Positions 1 through 7,964 of a DNA stretch of 64,000 nt are shown here, piece after piece. The notes beneath the pieces were generated by a model that was not told the DNA's origin, made no database searches, and worked only from the letters and a program-made list of their open reading frames with translations. The translations under genes and the position numbers were made by a program. Each line of letters starts with the position of its first letter. The first letter of the stretch is position 1. The stretch comes from Clostridia bacterium (GTDB lineage Bacteria; Bacillota; Clostridia; Christensenellales; Aristaeellaceae): contig JAGBDE010000040.1 of the NCBI GenBank assembly GCA_017937655.1, positions 1 through 64,000 of the forward strand, given 5' to 3'.

Positions 1-365
1 CAGGCGTTCCGGGCGTCCATCATGCTGCCTGCGCTGGCGTCCGCCCACAGGCCGATCATCAGCGGGCCCGGCTGCTGCTTGTTTTCCACCAGAAGCAGCG
101 CCTGCAGCCGCCCCGGCGACAGGCTGCAGCCTTCGGGCAAATCGGCGGTCAACGTGGCCTCGCCCCGGGGGTCGCAGATGGCGCCGCCAAGAGGCAGATC
201 TGCCCCGGAACCATCGTGCCAGTAGGCCTGAAACCCCTCCTGCCCTACGCCCCGCACCCGGATCTGCACAGAAACATACCGGCCCTGGCGGTGCAGCCGC
301 GCAAAGCCGCTGGCCCCGGCGCGCATGGGCCGGAGCATCAGCACTTTATGGGAAATATCCTTCAT
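1..365 (-). CDS. Hypothetical protein, C-terminus cut by window edge
   Basis: An open frame on the minus strand starts with ATG at 365 and runs off the left edge, so only the first 121 codons are seen. The start is supported by AAGGAGG at 373-379, seven bases upstream. The visible part begins MKDISHKVLMLRPMRAG and reads as a soluble protein with no signal peptide or membrane segment. It has a glycine-rich, beta-strand-like pattern (RYVSVQIRVRGVG, then a stretch ending LLLVENKQQPG). I do not recognise the family. It diverges from the gene at 476, and the 110 bases between them hold no clear consensus promoter. Confidence 0.7.
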   Translation of the reverse strand, partial: MKDISHKVLMLRPMRAGASGFARLHRQGRYVSVQIRVRGVGQEGFQAYWHDGSGADLPLGGAICDPRGEATLTADLPEGCSLSPGRLQALLLVENKQQPGPLMIGLWADASAGSMMDARNA

Positions 366-475
366 GGCAAGCCCTCCTTGGGGCAGCATATGCCCGCACT
401 TGCCCCCCTTATGCCGCATAGTCTGTTAGCAGCGCGGAAACCTTTCTGCGCACTGCCCTACAGGAGGAATGCCAC

Positions 476-913
476 ATGTATCATTCCGGACGTTTTCCCT
501 TCCGGCCGCCGGAGGAGGGCGCGGCGCTGCGCATCGGCCCCCTGGAGCCCGGCCAGCCGGACGATGAGTTTCACCTGTATATCGACCCCGGCGAAACGGA
601 GCGGGTTCTGCGGATTTCCCAGCCGGTGGAGGACGCGCCTTTTGTGCTGGTCATCCGGCTGGTGCTGGAAAGCGTGGCCCCGGGGCGGGACGTGCTCACC
701 TCGCTGCGCCTGACCGAGGAACTGTCCCCGGAGGAGGAGCAGACCCTGGGCTACCGGCTGGTGGTATCGCCGGCCCATATGGAGGACGGCCCCCAGCCCG
801 TGGAGCTGCCGCCCATCCGCTTTCTTTTGCACCGGCAGCCCGCCCCTGTCCCCCGGCACCTGATTTTGCGCATCACCGCCAAATACTTTTCCCCGGACGA
901 TCTGCCCGGCTGA
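476..913 (+). CDS. Hypothetical protein, 145 aa
   Basis: The start ATG at 476 is preceded by CAGGAGG, a strong ribosome binding site. The protein is acidic and proline-rich, with no signal peptide or transmembrane helix. Its second half has alternating hydrophobic residues that suggest beta strands (HLILRITAKYF near the end). I do not recognise the family and assign no function. A GC-rich inverted repeat follows at 920-946 and probably ends transcription before the uppS promoter. An overlapping frame on the other strand is open but has no ribosome binding site. Confidence 0.7.
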   Translation: MYHSGRFPFRPPEEGAALRIGPLEPGQPDDEFHLYIDPGETERVLRISQPVEDAPFVLVIRLVLESVAPGRDVLTSLRLTEELSPEEEQTLGYRLVVSPAHMEDGPQPVELPPIRFLLHRQPAPVPRHLILRITAKYFSPDDLPG

Positions 914-919
914 CTTTCC

Positions 920-946
920 CAGGGAACTGCCCCGCGCGGTTCCCTG
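920..946 (+). terminator. Stem-loop after the gene at 476
   Basis: CAGGGAAC and GTTCCCTG form an 8-bp perfect stem around a GC-rich loop, starting six bases after the stop codon at 913. It is followed by CTTCCCATTTT, which is only a weak T-tract, so termination may be partial. Confidence 0.5.
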
Positions 947-947
947 C

Positions 948-976
948 TTCCCATTTTGGCCGCGGTTTGCTATAAT
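948..976 (+). promoter_or_regulatory. Promoter for uppS
   Basis: TTCCCA (948-953, 4/6 of the -35 consensus), a 17-bp spacer and a perfect TATAAT (971-976) lie 30 bases upstream of the uppS start. A TTG at 956, which would lengthen the uppS frame, lies inside this promoter and so cannot be the start. Confidence 0.65.
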
Positions 977-1006
977 AGGAGCATCATCCGATGGGAGGCG
1001 CATTCC

Positions 1007-1744
1007 ATGGCCATCAAATATTCCCTTCCCTCCAATATCGACCCCGCCCGGCTGCCCCGGCACATTGCCATCATCATGGACGGCAACGGCCGCTGGGCCA
1101 AGCAGCACAAAATGCTGGTGGCCATGGGCCACCGGGCCGGCACGGAAAATCTCAGGGAGATTATCCGCAACTGCAGCGACATCGGCATTGAGGCCCTTTC
1201 GCTTTACGCTTTTTCCACCGAGAACTGGAACCGCTCCAAAACCGAGGTGGACGCTTTGATGCAGCTGATCCTGGACTTTTTTGCCAGCGAGATTGACGAG
1301 CTGATCCAGAACCGGGTTCGCATCACCATCCTGGGCGACAAAGCCGGTCTGCCCGCGCCCCAGCGGGAGGCCCTCACCCAGGCTGAGGATCGCACCCGCC
1401 ACCTGGACGGCCTCCGGCTGAACATCGCCGTCAACTATGGCGGACGCGCCGAGCTTGTCCGCGCCGCCCAGGCCCTGGCCCGGGACGCCGCTGAGGGGCG
1501 CATCGCCCCGGAGGACATCGACGCCGCGGCCTTTGAAAACGAGCTCTACACCGCCGGCATCCCGGACGTGGATCTGATGATCCGCACCAGCGGCGAAATG
1601 CGCCTGAGCAATTTCCTTTTGTGGCAATGCTCCTACGCGGAGTTCATGTTCCCGGAAACCCTGTGGCCGGATTTCCATGTGGCGGATCTGCATGAGTGCA
1701 TCTACCGGTTCCAGAACCGGGAGCGGCGGTTTGGGGGAAGATGA
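1007..1744 (+). CDS. uppS: Isoprenyl transferase (undecaprenyl diphosphate synthase)
   Basis: This cis-prenyltransferase adds isopentenyl units to farnesyl diphosphate. It makes the C55 lipid carrier used for peptidoglycan and other wall polymers. The 245-residue length is normal for the family. Signature motifs are intact: MDGNGRWA (D25 is the catalytic Asp, residues 24-31), LYAFSTENWNR, and near the C-terminus RTSGEMRLSNFLLWQ followed by YAEFMF. The family consensus has Q where this protein has M in SGEMRLS. ATG 1007 is chosen because GGGAGG (993-998) sits eight bases upstream and the longer frame starts inside the promoter. The usual partners cdsA and dxr do not follow; the gene ends at a multi-hairpin repeat and faces the capA-like gene. 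Confidence 0.95.
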   Translation: MAIKYSLPSNIDPARLPRHIAIIMDGNGRWAKQHKMLVAMGHRAGTENLREIIRNCSDIGIEALSLYAFSTENWNRSKTEVDALMQLILDFFASEIDELIQNRVRITILGDKAGLPAPQREALTQAEDRTRHLDGLRLNIAVNYGGRAELVRAAQALARDAAEGRIAPEDIDAAAFENELYTAGIPDVDLMIRTSGEMRLSNFLLWQCSYAEFMFPETLWPDFHVADLHECIYRFQNRERRFGGR

Positions 1745-1762
1745 CCTCCATTTCATAAACAG

Positions 1763-1935
1763 AAAACCAGCTTCTCACACCCAACCTGGGTAGAAGCTGG
1801 TTTTTCTTTTGCTTCTTTTCTTTTTTACTAAAAAAGAAAAGAAGAGCTGGTTTTTCTTTGGTACTTTCTTTTTCCCGGAAAAAGAAAGTACGACTTTTTC
1901 TTTTGGTATCTTTTCTTTTTCTTAGAAAAAGAAAA
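1763..1935. repeat. Multi-hairpin intergenic repeat, copy 1
   Basis: Four successive stem-loops fill the space between the convergent uppS and capA-like genes. The first pairs AAAACCAGCTTCT (1763-1775) with AGAAGCTGGTTTT (1792-1804). The second pairs CTTCTTTTCTTTTTT (from 1812) with its complement ending at 1844. The third is GTACTTTCTTTTTCC with its complement (1861-1891). The fourth is CTTTTCTTTTTC with its complement (about 1910-1934). Every stem is pyrimidine on one arm and purine on the other, so each can terminate in either direction. Related copies lie at 7689, 13483, 40700, 52104 and 56478. Confidence 0.85.
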
Positions 1936-1948
1936 GTACACTCCCCGT

Positions 1949-3148
1949 TTACTCCTCGTCCGGCCAGGCGAGGGGGTATTCCTCCAGGGCGTACTGGAGG
2001 TTCTTGCCGTTGTTCTTCATCACGCTGATGACGGTCTCGCACTTGGTCTGGTCGTCGTAGGGGGTGGGGATGAAGTCGTTGCGGTCGGTGCGGCTGGAAA
2101 TGCGGATGGGGATGATCTTGATGGCGTCGTTGGTCACCGCGCCGTCCTTGACCCGCATGCGGATCTGGAAAATGAAGCTGGACATATCGTCCGGATTGGA
2201 GTTGCCGGCAAAGCTGAAATTGCCCAGGGAGTAGCAGATATACTTGCCGTTGTAGAACTCAATGGGGTTGATGCGGTGGCTGTGGTGGCCGATGACCAGA
2301 TCCGCGCCAAAGTCAACGGCGGAGCGGCCCAGGGCGATCTGGGTCTCCGTGGGGGCGTAGTCCTTTTCGTTGCCCCAGTGGAAGCTGACGATGACGATAT
2401 CGCAGCCCTGGGCCCGCAAGTCGCCGATGTCCACCGGCAGGCGGGCCAGGACGTCCTCCTTGCGGTCCCGCCAGCCCTGGTAGGCCAGAGAACCGATCTT
2501 CACGCCCTTCAGGATCATGGTGCAGGGTTCGCCCTCGCTGGCGTAAGTAACGCCTACGGCCAGCAGGTTTTCCTTGGTGTCCTTCAGGCCCTGCTCGCCC
2601 ATGTCGTCGGCGTGGTTGTTTTCATAGCTGACGGTCTCGATGCCGGCGGCGGGCAGGATCTCCGCAAAAGAGGGATCGGCCCGGAACAGAAACTGGTAGT
2701 CCCGCTTGCGGTTGTTGGGCTTGGCGGTGGTCAGGGTGCCCTCGAAATTGACCATGGTCAGGTCGTCCGCAAAGAAGATGTCCTTCACGTTGCGGAAGGG
2801 GAAATGGATGTCCCCGTCCTGCTTTTTCAGCTCGTCGTTGAAGATGGACTTGGACTTGCGGGGGTCGCTGCCGATGGTCACGTCGCCGGTGAAGGACATG
2901 GTCAGCAGGATGGAGCCATCCGGCTCGTAGACGGGCAGGGCGGGGTCGGGGGTGGCCTCCGGCTCCGGGGTGATGTCTGCCAGGCCGTCGCCGTCCGCGT
3001 CGGGAATGGCATCGTCCCCGGTGATGGGCACGCCGTTCTCGTCGTAGAAAACGATGGTCACTTCCTGGTCGTCATACTCCGCAAAAGCGGCGGCGGCAAA
3101 GAAGATGCAAAGAATTGCCAGAAGGAAAATCAGCCAATGCTTTTTCAT
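1949..3148 (-). CDS. CapA family protein, secreted
   Basis: A 399-residue protein of the CapA/PgsA family (calcineurin-like fold), known for a role in making or anchoring poly-gamma-glutamate capsule. Residues 1-23 are a signal peptide ending AFA. An acidic, proline-rich linker follows to about residue 75. The CapA domain then shows TGDVTIGSD, SYENNHADDMGEQGL, FHWGNEKDYAPTETQ and VIGHHSHRINPIEFYNGK, the usual metal-binding-like motifs. It lies 23 bases after the aminotransferase and is the last gene of a minus-strand operon led by an Lrp-type regulator. No pgsB or pgsC ligase genes are nearby, so a capsule role is not shown here. Many CapA proteins in Clostridia occur outside capsule loci. 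Confidence 0.85.
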   Translation of the reverse strand: MKKHWLIFLLAILCIFFAAAAFAEYDDQEVTIVFYDENGVPITGDDAIPDADGDGLADITPEPEATPDPALPVYEPDGSILLTMSFTGDVTIGSDPRKSKSIFNDELKKQDGDIHFPFRNVKDIFFADDLTMVNFEGTLTTAKPNNRKRDYQFLFRADPSFAEILPAAGIETVSYENNHADDMGEQGLKDTKENLLAVGVTYASEGEPCTMILKGVKIGSLAYQGWRDRKEDVLARLPVDIGDLRAQGCDIVIVSFHWGNEKDYAPTETQIALGRSAVDFGADLVIGHHSHRINPIEFYNGKYICYSLGNFSFAGNSNPDDMSSFIFQIRMRVKDGAVTNDAIKIIPIRISSRTDRNDFIPTPYDDQTKCETVISVMKNNGKNLQYALEEYPLAWPDEE

Positions 3149-3171
3149 ACGCGTCCTCCGAAAAAGTTTGG

Positions 3172-4356
3172 TTACAGGGTGCTGAGGAACCGGCGGATGC
3201 GGTCCAGGGCCTGGTTGAGTTTGTCCAGGGCGGTGGCGTAGCAGCAGCGGATGTGCCCCTCGCCGGATGCGCCGAAGGCGGTGCCGGGTACGCAGACCAC
3301 GCTTTCCGCCTTGAGCAGGCGGGTGCAGAACTCGTCGCTGGTAAGGCCCGTCTTGGCGATGCTGGGAAACACGTAGAACGCGCCCAGGGGCTCGAAGCAG
3401 TCAAGGCCCATCTCCCGGAAGGAGGAAACCATCAGCCGGCGGCGGCGGTCGTAGCTTTCCCGCATCAGGCGCACGTCGGCCATGCCGTCCTCCCGGCCAC
3501 GGCGCAGGGCCTCCAGCGCGGCCACCTGGCCCTGCCTGGGCGCGCACATGATGGTGTACTGGTGAATCTTGTACATGATGCCGGTGAAATAGGCCGGGGC
3601 GCACAGGAAGCCCATGCGCCAGCCCGTCATGGCAAAGGCCTTGGAAAAGCCGTTGATGACGATGGTCCTCTCCTGCATGCCGGGCAAGGTGGCAATGCTG
3701 GTGTGGCCCTCCGGGGCGTAGGTCAGCTCCGCGTAGATCTCGTCGCTGATCACCATCAGGTCATGGCGGCGGATAACGTCGGCCACCTTTTCCAGGTTTT
3801 CCCGGGTGAGGATAGCGCCGGTGGGGTTGTTGGGATAGGGCAGGATGATGGCCTTGGTCTTGTCCGTGATGCGCTTTTCCAGCTCGCTGGCTTCCAGCTG
3901 GAAGCCGTTGCCTGCGTGGGTGGGCACCGGGGCGGGCACGCCGCCGGTAAACACCACGCCGGGAGCGTAGCTGACGTAGCTGGGCTCGGGGATGAGCACT
4001 TCCTCGCCGGGATTGACCAAAGCGCGGAGGGCCAGGTCGATGGCCTCGCTGGCGCCCACAGTGACCAGGATCTCGTCCTTGGGCTGATACCGCAGCTGAA
4101 AGCGATCCTCCATATACCGGGCGATCTCCTCGCGAAGCTCCATAAGGCCCAGGTTGCTGGTGTAGGCGGTCTCGCCGTCCAGCAGGCTGTTGATGGCCGC
4201 GTTGCGGATGTGGTAGGGCGTCACGAAGTCAGGCTCGCCCACGCCCAGGGAGATGGCCCCGGGGATGGTCTGGGCCACGTCGAAAAACTTGCGGATGCCG
4301 CTCTTGGGCACCGCAGCGACGGACTGGTTCACATAACGTTCGGGATCGAAACTCAC
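3172..4356 (-). CDS. PLP-dependent aminotransferase, class I/II
   Basis: A 394-residue fold-type I aminotransferase of the AspC/PatA group. Visible features are SLGVGEPDF near residue 38, the NNPTG motif of the PLP site, SDEIYAEL, and SKAFAMTGWRMGF with K239 as the Schiff-base lysine. A conserved Arg near the C-terminus (GEGHIRCCYA) would bind the substrate carboxylate. Cytosolic; the amino-acid substrate cannot be read from sequence. The start ATG (4356) overlaps the stop of the Lrp-type gene by four bases (ATGA), so the two are translationally coupled. The regulator may therefore sense an amino acid that this enzyme handles. Confidence 0.92.
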   Translation of the reverse strand: MSFDPERYVNQSVAAVPKSGIRKFFDVAQTIPGAISLGVGEPDFVTPYHIRNAAINSLLDGETAYTSNLGLMELREEIARYMEDRFQLRYQPKDEILVTVGASEAIDLALRALVNPGEEVLIPEPSYVSYAPGVVFTGGVPAPVPTHAGNGFQLEASELEKRITDKTKAIILPYPNNPTGAILTRENLEKVADVIRRHDLMVISDEIYAELTYAPEGHTSIATLPGMQERTIVINGFSKAFAMTGWRMGFLCAPAYFTGIMYKIHQYTIMCAPRQGQVAALEALRRGREDGMADVRLMRESYDRRRRLMVSSFREMGLDCFEPLGAFYVFPSIAKTGLTSDEFCTRLLKAESVVCVPGTAFGASGEGHIRCCYATALDKLNQALDRIRRFLSTL

Positions 4357-4844
4357 GCCTGTACCACCAGCCTCTTGTCCTTGTTCTTGTCCTCAAAGAC
4401 CACGCCGTCGCTCTTGTAGCGCTTCAACACAAAGTGGGTGGCGGTGCCGGTGACGGTTTCCAGGGTGCTGAGCTTGGTGGATACAAAATAGGCCAGTTCC
4501 TTCAGGGTGCGGGCTTCCACCAGCAGAAGCAGGTCGTAGGCGCCGCTCATCAGGTACACGGTCTTCACCTCGTCAAAGCGGTAGATGCGCTCTGCCACCG
4601 CGTCAAAGCCCTGGTCCCGCTGGGGGGTGACCCGAACCTCGATCATGGCCTCCACCCGCTCCCGGGCGGTCTTGTCCCAGTTGATCACCGGGGAATAACG
4701 CAGAATCACGCCGTCCTTTTCCATATTGGAAATGGTCTCGGCCACGGTTTCCAGGCTTTTGCCGGTCATGACCGCCAGCTTTTCCAAAGGCAGGCGGCAG
4801 TCCTCCTGCAGAATTGTCAGCAAATCCATTTGCAGTTGATCCAT
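4353..4844 (-). CDS. Lrp/AsnC family transcriptional regulator
   Basis: A 163-residue regulator with an N-terminal winged HTH (residues 1-55, MDQLQMDLLTILQEDCR then LEKLAVMTGKSLETVAETIS) and a C-terminal ligand-sensing RAM domain (from about residue 70, with TVYLMSGAYDLLLLVEA). ATG 4844 is preferred over an upstream in-frame start at 4934 because GGAGGA lies just before it and the promoter lies inside the longer frame. It is the first gene of the operon with the aminotransferase and the CapA-like protein. An inverted repeat just upstream of its start (4864-4881) could be an autoregulatory site. Confidence 0.9.
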   Translation of the reverse strand: MDQLQMDLLTILQEDCRLPLEKLAVMTGKSLETVAETISNMEKDGVILRYSPVINWDKTARERVEAMIEVRVTPQRDQGFDAVAERIYRFDEVKTVYLMSGAYDLLLLVEARTLKELAYFVSTKLSTLETVTGTATHFVLKRYKSDGVVFEDKNKDKRLVVQA

Positions 4845-4863
4845 GGATCCATTCCTCCATTCA

Positions 4864-4881
4864 GGCAGGCTGAAACCTGCC
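4864..4881 (-). promoter_or_regulatory. Inverted repeat in the lrp-type leader, candidate operator
   Basis: GGCAGG (4864-4869) and CCTGCC (4876-4881) form a perfect 6-bp inverted repeat with a 6-bp centre. It lies between the predicted transcription start and the start codon of the Lrp-type gene. Lrp/AsnC proteins often control their own promoter, but binding here is inference. Confidence 0.4.
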
Positions 4882-4887
4882 CAAGAT

Positions 4888-4917
4888 AGTATACATGAAG
4901 CCGGGCGGGGTTGGCAA
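4888..4917 (-). promoter_or_regulatory. Promoter of the lrp-aminotransferase-capA operon
   Basis: On the minus strand, TTGCCA (plus positions 4912-4917) and TATACT (4888-4893) are separated by 18 bp. The predicted start of transcription is near 4881, ahead of ATG 4844. Confidence 0.65.
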
Positions 4918-4984
4918 GAAAAAACCTGGCCCAAACATCATCTGTGCAACATTCTTTTCTGTATACAGGAAAGAAAATGCAGGT

Positions 4985-5013
4985 TTGTTTCGTTTAAGTA
5001 ATTGGTATATACT
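4985..5013 (+). promoter_or_regulatory. Promoter of the LRR protein gene
   Basis: TTGTTT (4985-4990), a 17-bp spacer and TATACT (5008-5013) precede an AAGGAGG site and the ATG at 5035. The leader would be very short, about 15 bases. Confidence 0.5.
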
Positions 5014-5034
5014 GGAAAAAAGGAGGCCCTTCTG

Positions 5035-7680
5035 ATGATCAAACGCATTTTGGCAGCCCTGTGCTGCATTCTGCTTTGTTTTTCCGGTGCATCGGCGGAT
5101 GCTCTTGCGGACGGAAAATTCCAGTACGAAGTCCTGCCAGACGGCACCGCCTGCATCACCAGCTACCTGGGGAACGATGTGGAGCTGACCATCCCCACGG
5201 TGCTGGACGGCTACCAAGTGAGCCAGATCGGCCCGTCTGCCCTGAGCAATCTGCCCAAGCTGGAAGCGGTGCGCATCCCTGAGGGGGTCACGTCCATCGG
5301 CGTGCATGCGTTCCTGGACTGTTTCTCCCTCAGGTCTGTGAAGCTGCCGGAGGGGCTGCAATCCATCGGCAGAGAAGCCTTTTGGGGCTGCGACAGCCTG
5401 CTGGAAGTTACCCTCCCCGAGGGGCTGACCAACCTGGGCTGGAACGCCTTCGCAAACTGCAAAAGCCTGCGCACCGTCCACCTGCCCGCCAGCCTGGAAA
5501 CCGTTGATATCAACCCCTTTGTGGGGTGCTATGCCCTGACGGACATCGACGTTTCCGGCAAAAACCGCCGCTATGAAGTGGTGGATGGCCTGCTGTACGA
5601 CCGGGAGGAAAAACGGCTTGTATGCTGCCCGGCGGGCCTTGGGCTGACGGAATGCACCGTGGCGGACGGCACGGAGATCATCGGCGTGGAGGCCTTTTAC
5701 GGCATTGCTTCCCTGGAGAAGGTCACCCTGCCGGAAAGCCTGCGGGTGATTGAGGAAGGCGCCTTTTGGGGCTCCTGCCAGCTGGAATGGATCAATCTGC
5801 CCCGGGGACTGACGGAAATTGCCGACTCCGTCTTTGACCTCTCCGACGGCCTGTGCCTTTTTGTGGAGCCGGGCACTCTGGGCGCGGAATATGCCATGGA
5901 ATGGAATATCGGCTGGGCTTTTCCGGAGCCGGAGACCCCGGCCCAGCAGTTCCTGTATGAGGTCTACGACCCGCTGACCTACGTTTCCCCCGACGACCAG
6001 GAGATCTATGAGTCCGGCGACTTTGCCTATGTGAAGTACAAAGGCGGCGCGCAGATCGTGGATATTTACTCCCGGCTGACCCATGTGGAGTTTCCCGAAA
6101 CCATCGACGGCCTGCCGGTCATCTCCATCGGCGGCCAGGTCTTTATGTATCTTAACCACCCGGAGGAAATCTACATCGGCAAGCACATCACCCACATTGA
6201 CAGCAATCCCTTTTTCCAGATGAACGCCAAGGTGACCATCGCCCCGGATCATCCCGTGCTGGAAGTGGAGGACGGCGTGCTCTATGACAAGGCGGAGAAG
6301 CGGATGGTGGGCGTCCTGGACGTCGGCGCTTTTGCCGACCCGGAGCACCTCAAGGTGCGGGAGGGAACGGAGATCATCGGCCGCCTTGCCACCAACGGCT
6401 ACAATTTTGTACGGGTCACCCTGCCGGACAGCGTGACCCGCATCGAGGCCAACGCCTTCCTGTACAACGGCTCTCTGGAACACATCAACCTGCCGGAGGG
6501 GCTACGCTACATCGGCCCCGGGGCGTTTTACCACACCGGGCTGACCGGCGTCAAGATCCCCGCGGGGGTGGAGTTCATCCCCTATCAGGCGTTTGGATCG
6601 TGCTACTATCTGGAAAACCTGGACCTGGGCCAGGTGAAGATCATCGGCGAGAGCGCGTTTGGTGATTGCTGGGCCCTTTCGGAGCTCAGCATCCCGGACA
6701 CGGTGACCCACATCCTGCCCTATGCGTTTTCCTGCTGCGGCACCATCGTGGACGACCATTTCGACGTGAAATTTGGCAGCGGATTGGAGGAAATTTGCCA
6801 CGAAGCCTTCGCGGGCTGCGAGAGCCTGCCCTGGTTCACTTTGCCCGAGGGCGTGACCACCATCGGCGCGGAAGCCTTTGACGGCTGCTGGCTGGATCAC
6901 GCCACTCTGCCCGCCAGCCTTCAATACATCGGCCCGGACGCCATCCCCCAGGAGGCCGTCCTGTTTGTGAAACCGGGCACCGCGGCGGAAACCTACGCCA
7001 AGGAGAACGGCAACCGCATCGAGTACCCGGAGCCGGAACCCATCACCAGCGGGGCGTATGAATACGTCCTTCTGGAGGACGGCACCGCCAAGATCGTCTA
7101 TGAGGAAAACAACGTGCCCGACCTTGTCATCCCTGCGGAGCTGGACGGCCACCCGGTGAGCACCATCGGCTGGAATGCCATGGGTTACAGCTACTTTACC
7201 TCCGTCACCGTGCCGGAGGGAGTGACCACCATCGAGTCCCATTGCTTCCTTGGCTGTGAAAATCTGGAAACCATCACCCTGCCTTCCACGCTGACGGAGC
7301 TGGGCACCGGCGCCTTTGAGGGCTGCACCGCCCTGAAAAGCATCGTTATTCCCGAGGGCGTGACCCGCATCGGCAGCGATACTTTTGCCCGGTGCAAAAG
7401 CCTGGAAACCGTCCATCTGCCACAAACGGTGACCGCCATTTTGAACAACGCCTTCAGGTACTGCAAATCGCTGCGGGAGATCCACCTGCCGGAGGGGCTC
7501 AGCCACATCGGCAACCATGCCTTTGCGGAATGCGAAAGCCTGACCGCCCTGACCATCCCGGAAAGCGTCACTTACATTGGCAGATGCGCCTTTGACTATT
7601 GCCCCGTCACCCTGACCGTGGCCCCGGGCAGCCCCGCAGAAGAACTCCTCTCTGAATATCTCCACCCCGAACCCAACTGA
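5035..7680 (+). CDS. Secreted BspA-type leucine-rich repeat protein
   Basis: An 881-residue protein built from about 23-residue LRR_5 repeats with the pattern LPEGLxxIGxxAFxxCxSL. Residues 1-19 are a signal peptide (IKRILAALCCILLCFSGASA). There are three modules. Two open with a similar strand unit (FQYEVLPDGTACI near the N-terminus, YEYVLLEDGTAKI near residue 680), and a middle one starts near residue 310 after the linker PEPETP. The modules are separated by short proline- and glutamate-rich linkers. There is no LPxTG signal or other anchor, so it is either released or held non-covalently. BspA proteins bind host or dietary ligands in gut bacteria, but the ligand here is unknown. ATG 5035 follows AAGGAGG; an earlier in-frame start at 5002 lies in the promoter. 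Confidence 0.88.
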   Translation: MIKRILAALCCILLCFSGASADALADGKFQYEVLPDGTACITSYLGNDVELTIPTVLDGYQVSQIGPSALSNLPKLEAVRIPEGVTSIGVHAFLDCFSLRSVKLPEGLQSIGREAFWGCDSLLEVTLPEGLTNLGWNAFANCKSLRTVHLPASLETVDINPFVGCYALTDIDVSGKNRRYEVVDGLLYDREEKRLVCCPAGLGLTECTVADGTEIIGVEAFYGIASLEKVTLPESLRVIEEGAFWGSCQLEWINLPRGLTEIADSVFDLSDGLCLFVEPGTLGAEYAMEWNIGWAFPEPETPAQQFLYEVYDPLTYVSPDDQEIYESGDFAYVKYKGGAQIVDIYSRLTHVEFPETIDGLPVISIGGQVFMYLNHPEEIYIGKHITHIDSNPFFQMNAKVTIAPDHPVLEVEDGVLYDKAEKRMVGVLDVGAFADPEHLKVREGTEIIGRLATNGYNFVRVTLPDSVTRIEANAFLYNGSLEHINLPEGLRYIGPGAFYHTGLTGVKIPAGVEFIPYQAFGSCYYLENLDLGQVKIIGESAFGDCWALSELSIPDTVTHILPYAFSCCGTIVDDHFDVKFGSGLEEICHEAFAGCESLPWFTLPEGVTTIGAEAFDGCWLDHATLPASLQYIGPDAIPQEAVLFVKPGTAAETYAKENGNRIEYPEPEPITSGAYEYVLLEDGTAKIVYEENNVPDLVIPAELDGHPVSTIGWNAMGYSYFTSVTVPEGVTTIESHCFLGCENLETITLPSTLTELGTGAFEGCTALKSIVIPEGVTRIGSDTFARCKSLETVHLPQTVTAILNNAFRYCKSLREIHLPEGLSHIGNHAFAECESLTALTIPESVTYIGRCAFDYCPVTLTVAPGSPAEELLSEYLHPEPN

Positions 7681-7688
7681 AACCCACA

Positions 7689-7856
7689 CCGGCTTCCCGC
7701 CTCCACCCAGGCCGAAGCTGGTTTTCTTTTGCTTCTTTATCTTTTGACGCAAAAGAAAAGAAGACCGGTTTTTCTTTGCTTCTTTCTTTTTCACTGAACA
7801 AAGAAAGAAGAGAGGTTTTTCTTTTGTATCTTTTTGGCTGAAAAAGAAAAGAAAAC
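7689..7856. repeat. Multi-hairpin intergenic repeat, copy 2
   Basis: Three to four stem-loops follow the LRR gene. The first pairs CCGGCTTC with GAAGCTGG across a short centre. Next come TTCTTTATCTTTTG and its imperfect complement AAAAGAAAAGAA, then CTTTCTTTTTCACTG with AACAAAGAAAG, and a last stem near 7828-7856. The arms are more diverged than in copies 3, 5 and 6. It should act as a terminator between the LRR gene and the c-di-GMP gene. Confidence 0.75.
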
Positions 7857-7876
7857 AACAAAAGGCTCGCCACATG

Positions 7877-7885
7877 TGCTATAAT
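7877..7885 (+). promoter_or_regulatory. Extended -10 promoter of the c-di-GMP gene
   Basis: TGCTATAAT (TGn plus a perfect -10, 7877-7885) is present with no good -35. The ATG at 7884, the first in the long frame, overlaps this -10 box. Translation must therefore begin downstream. Confidence 0.6.
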
Positions 7886-7964
7886 GCAAGATGAGTATTT
7901 TTGTGCGTTTATCCGGCGGAGATCATCCGCTGCTTTGGAATATCAGGAAAGGCAGGTGTGGGCC

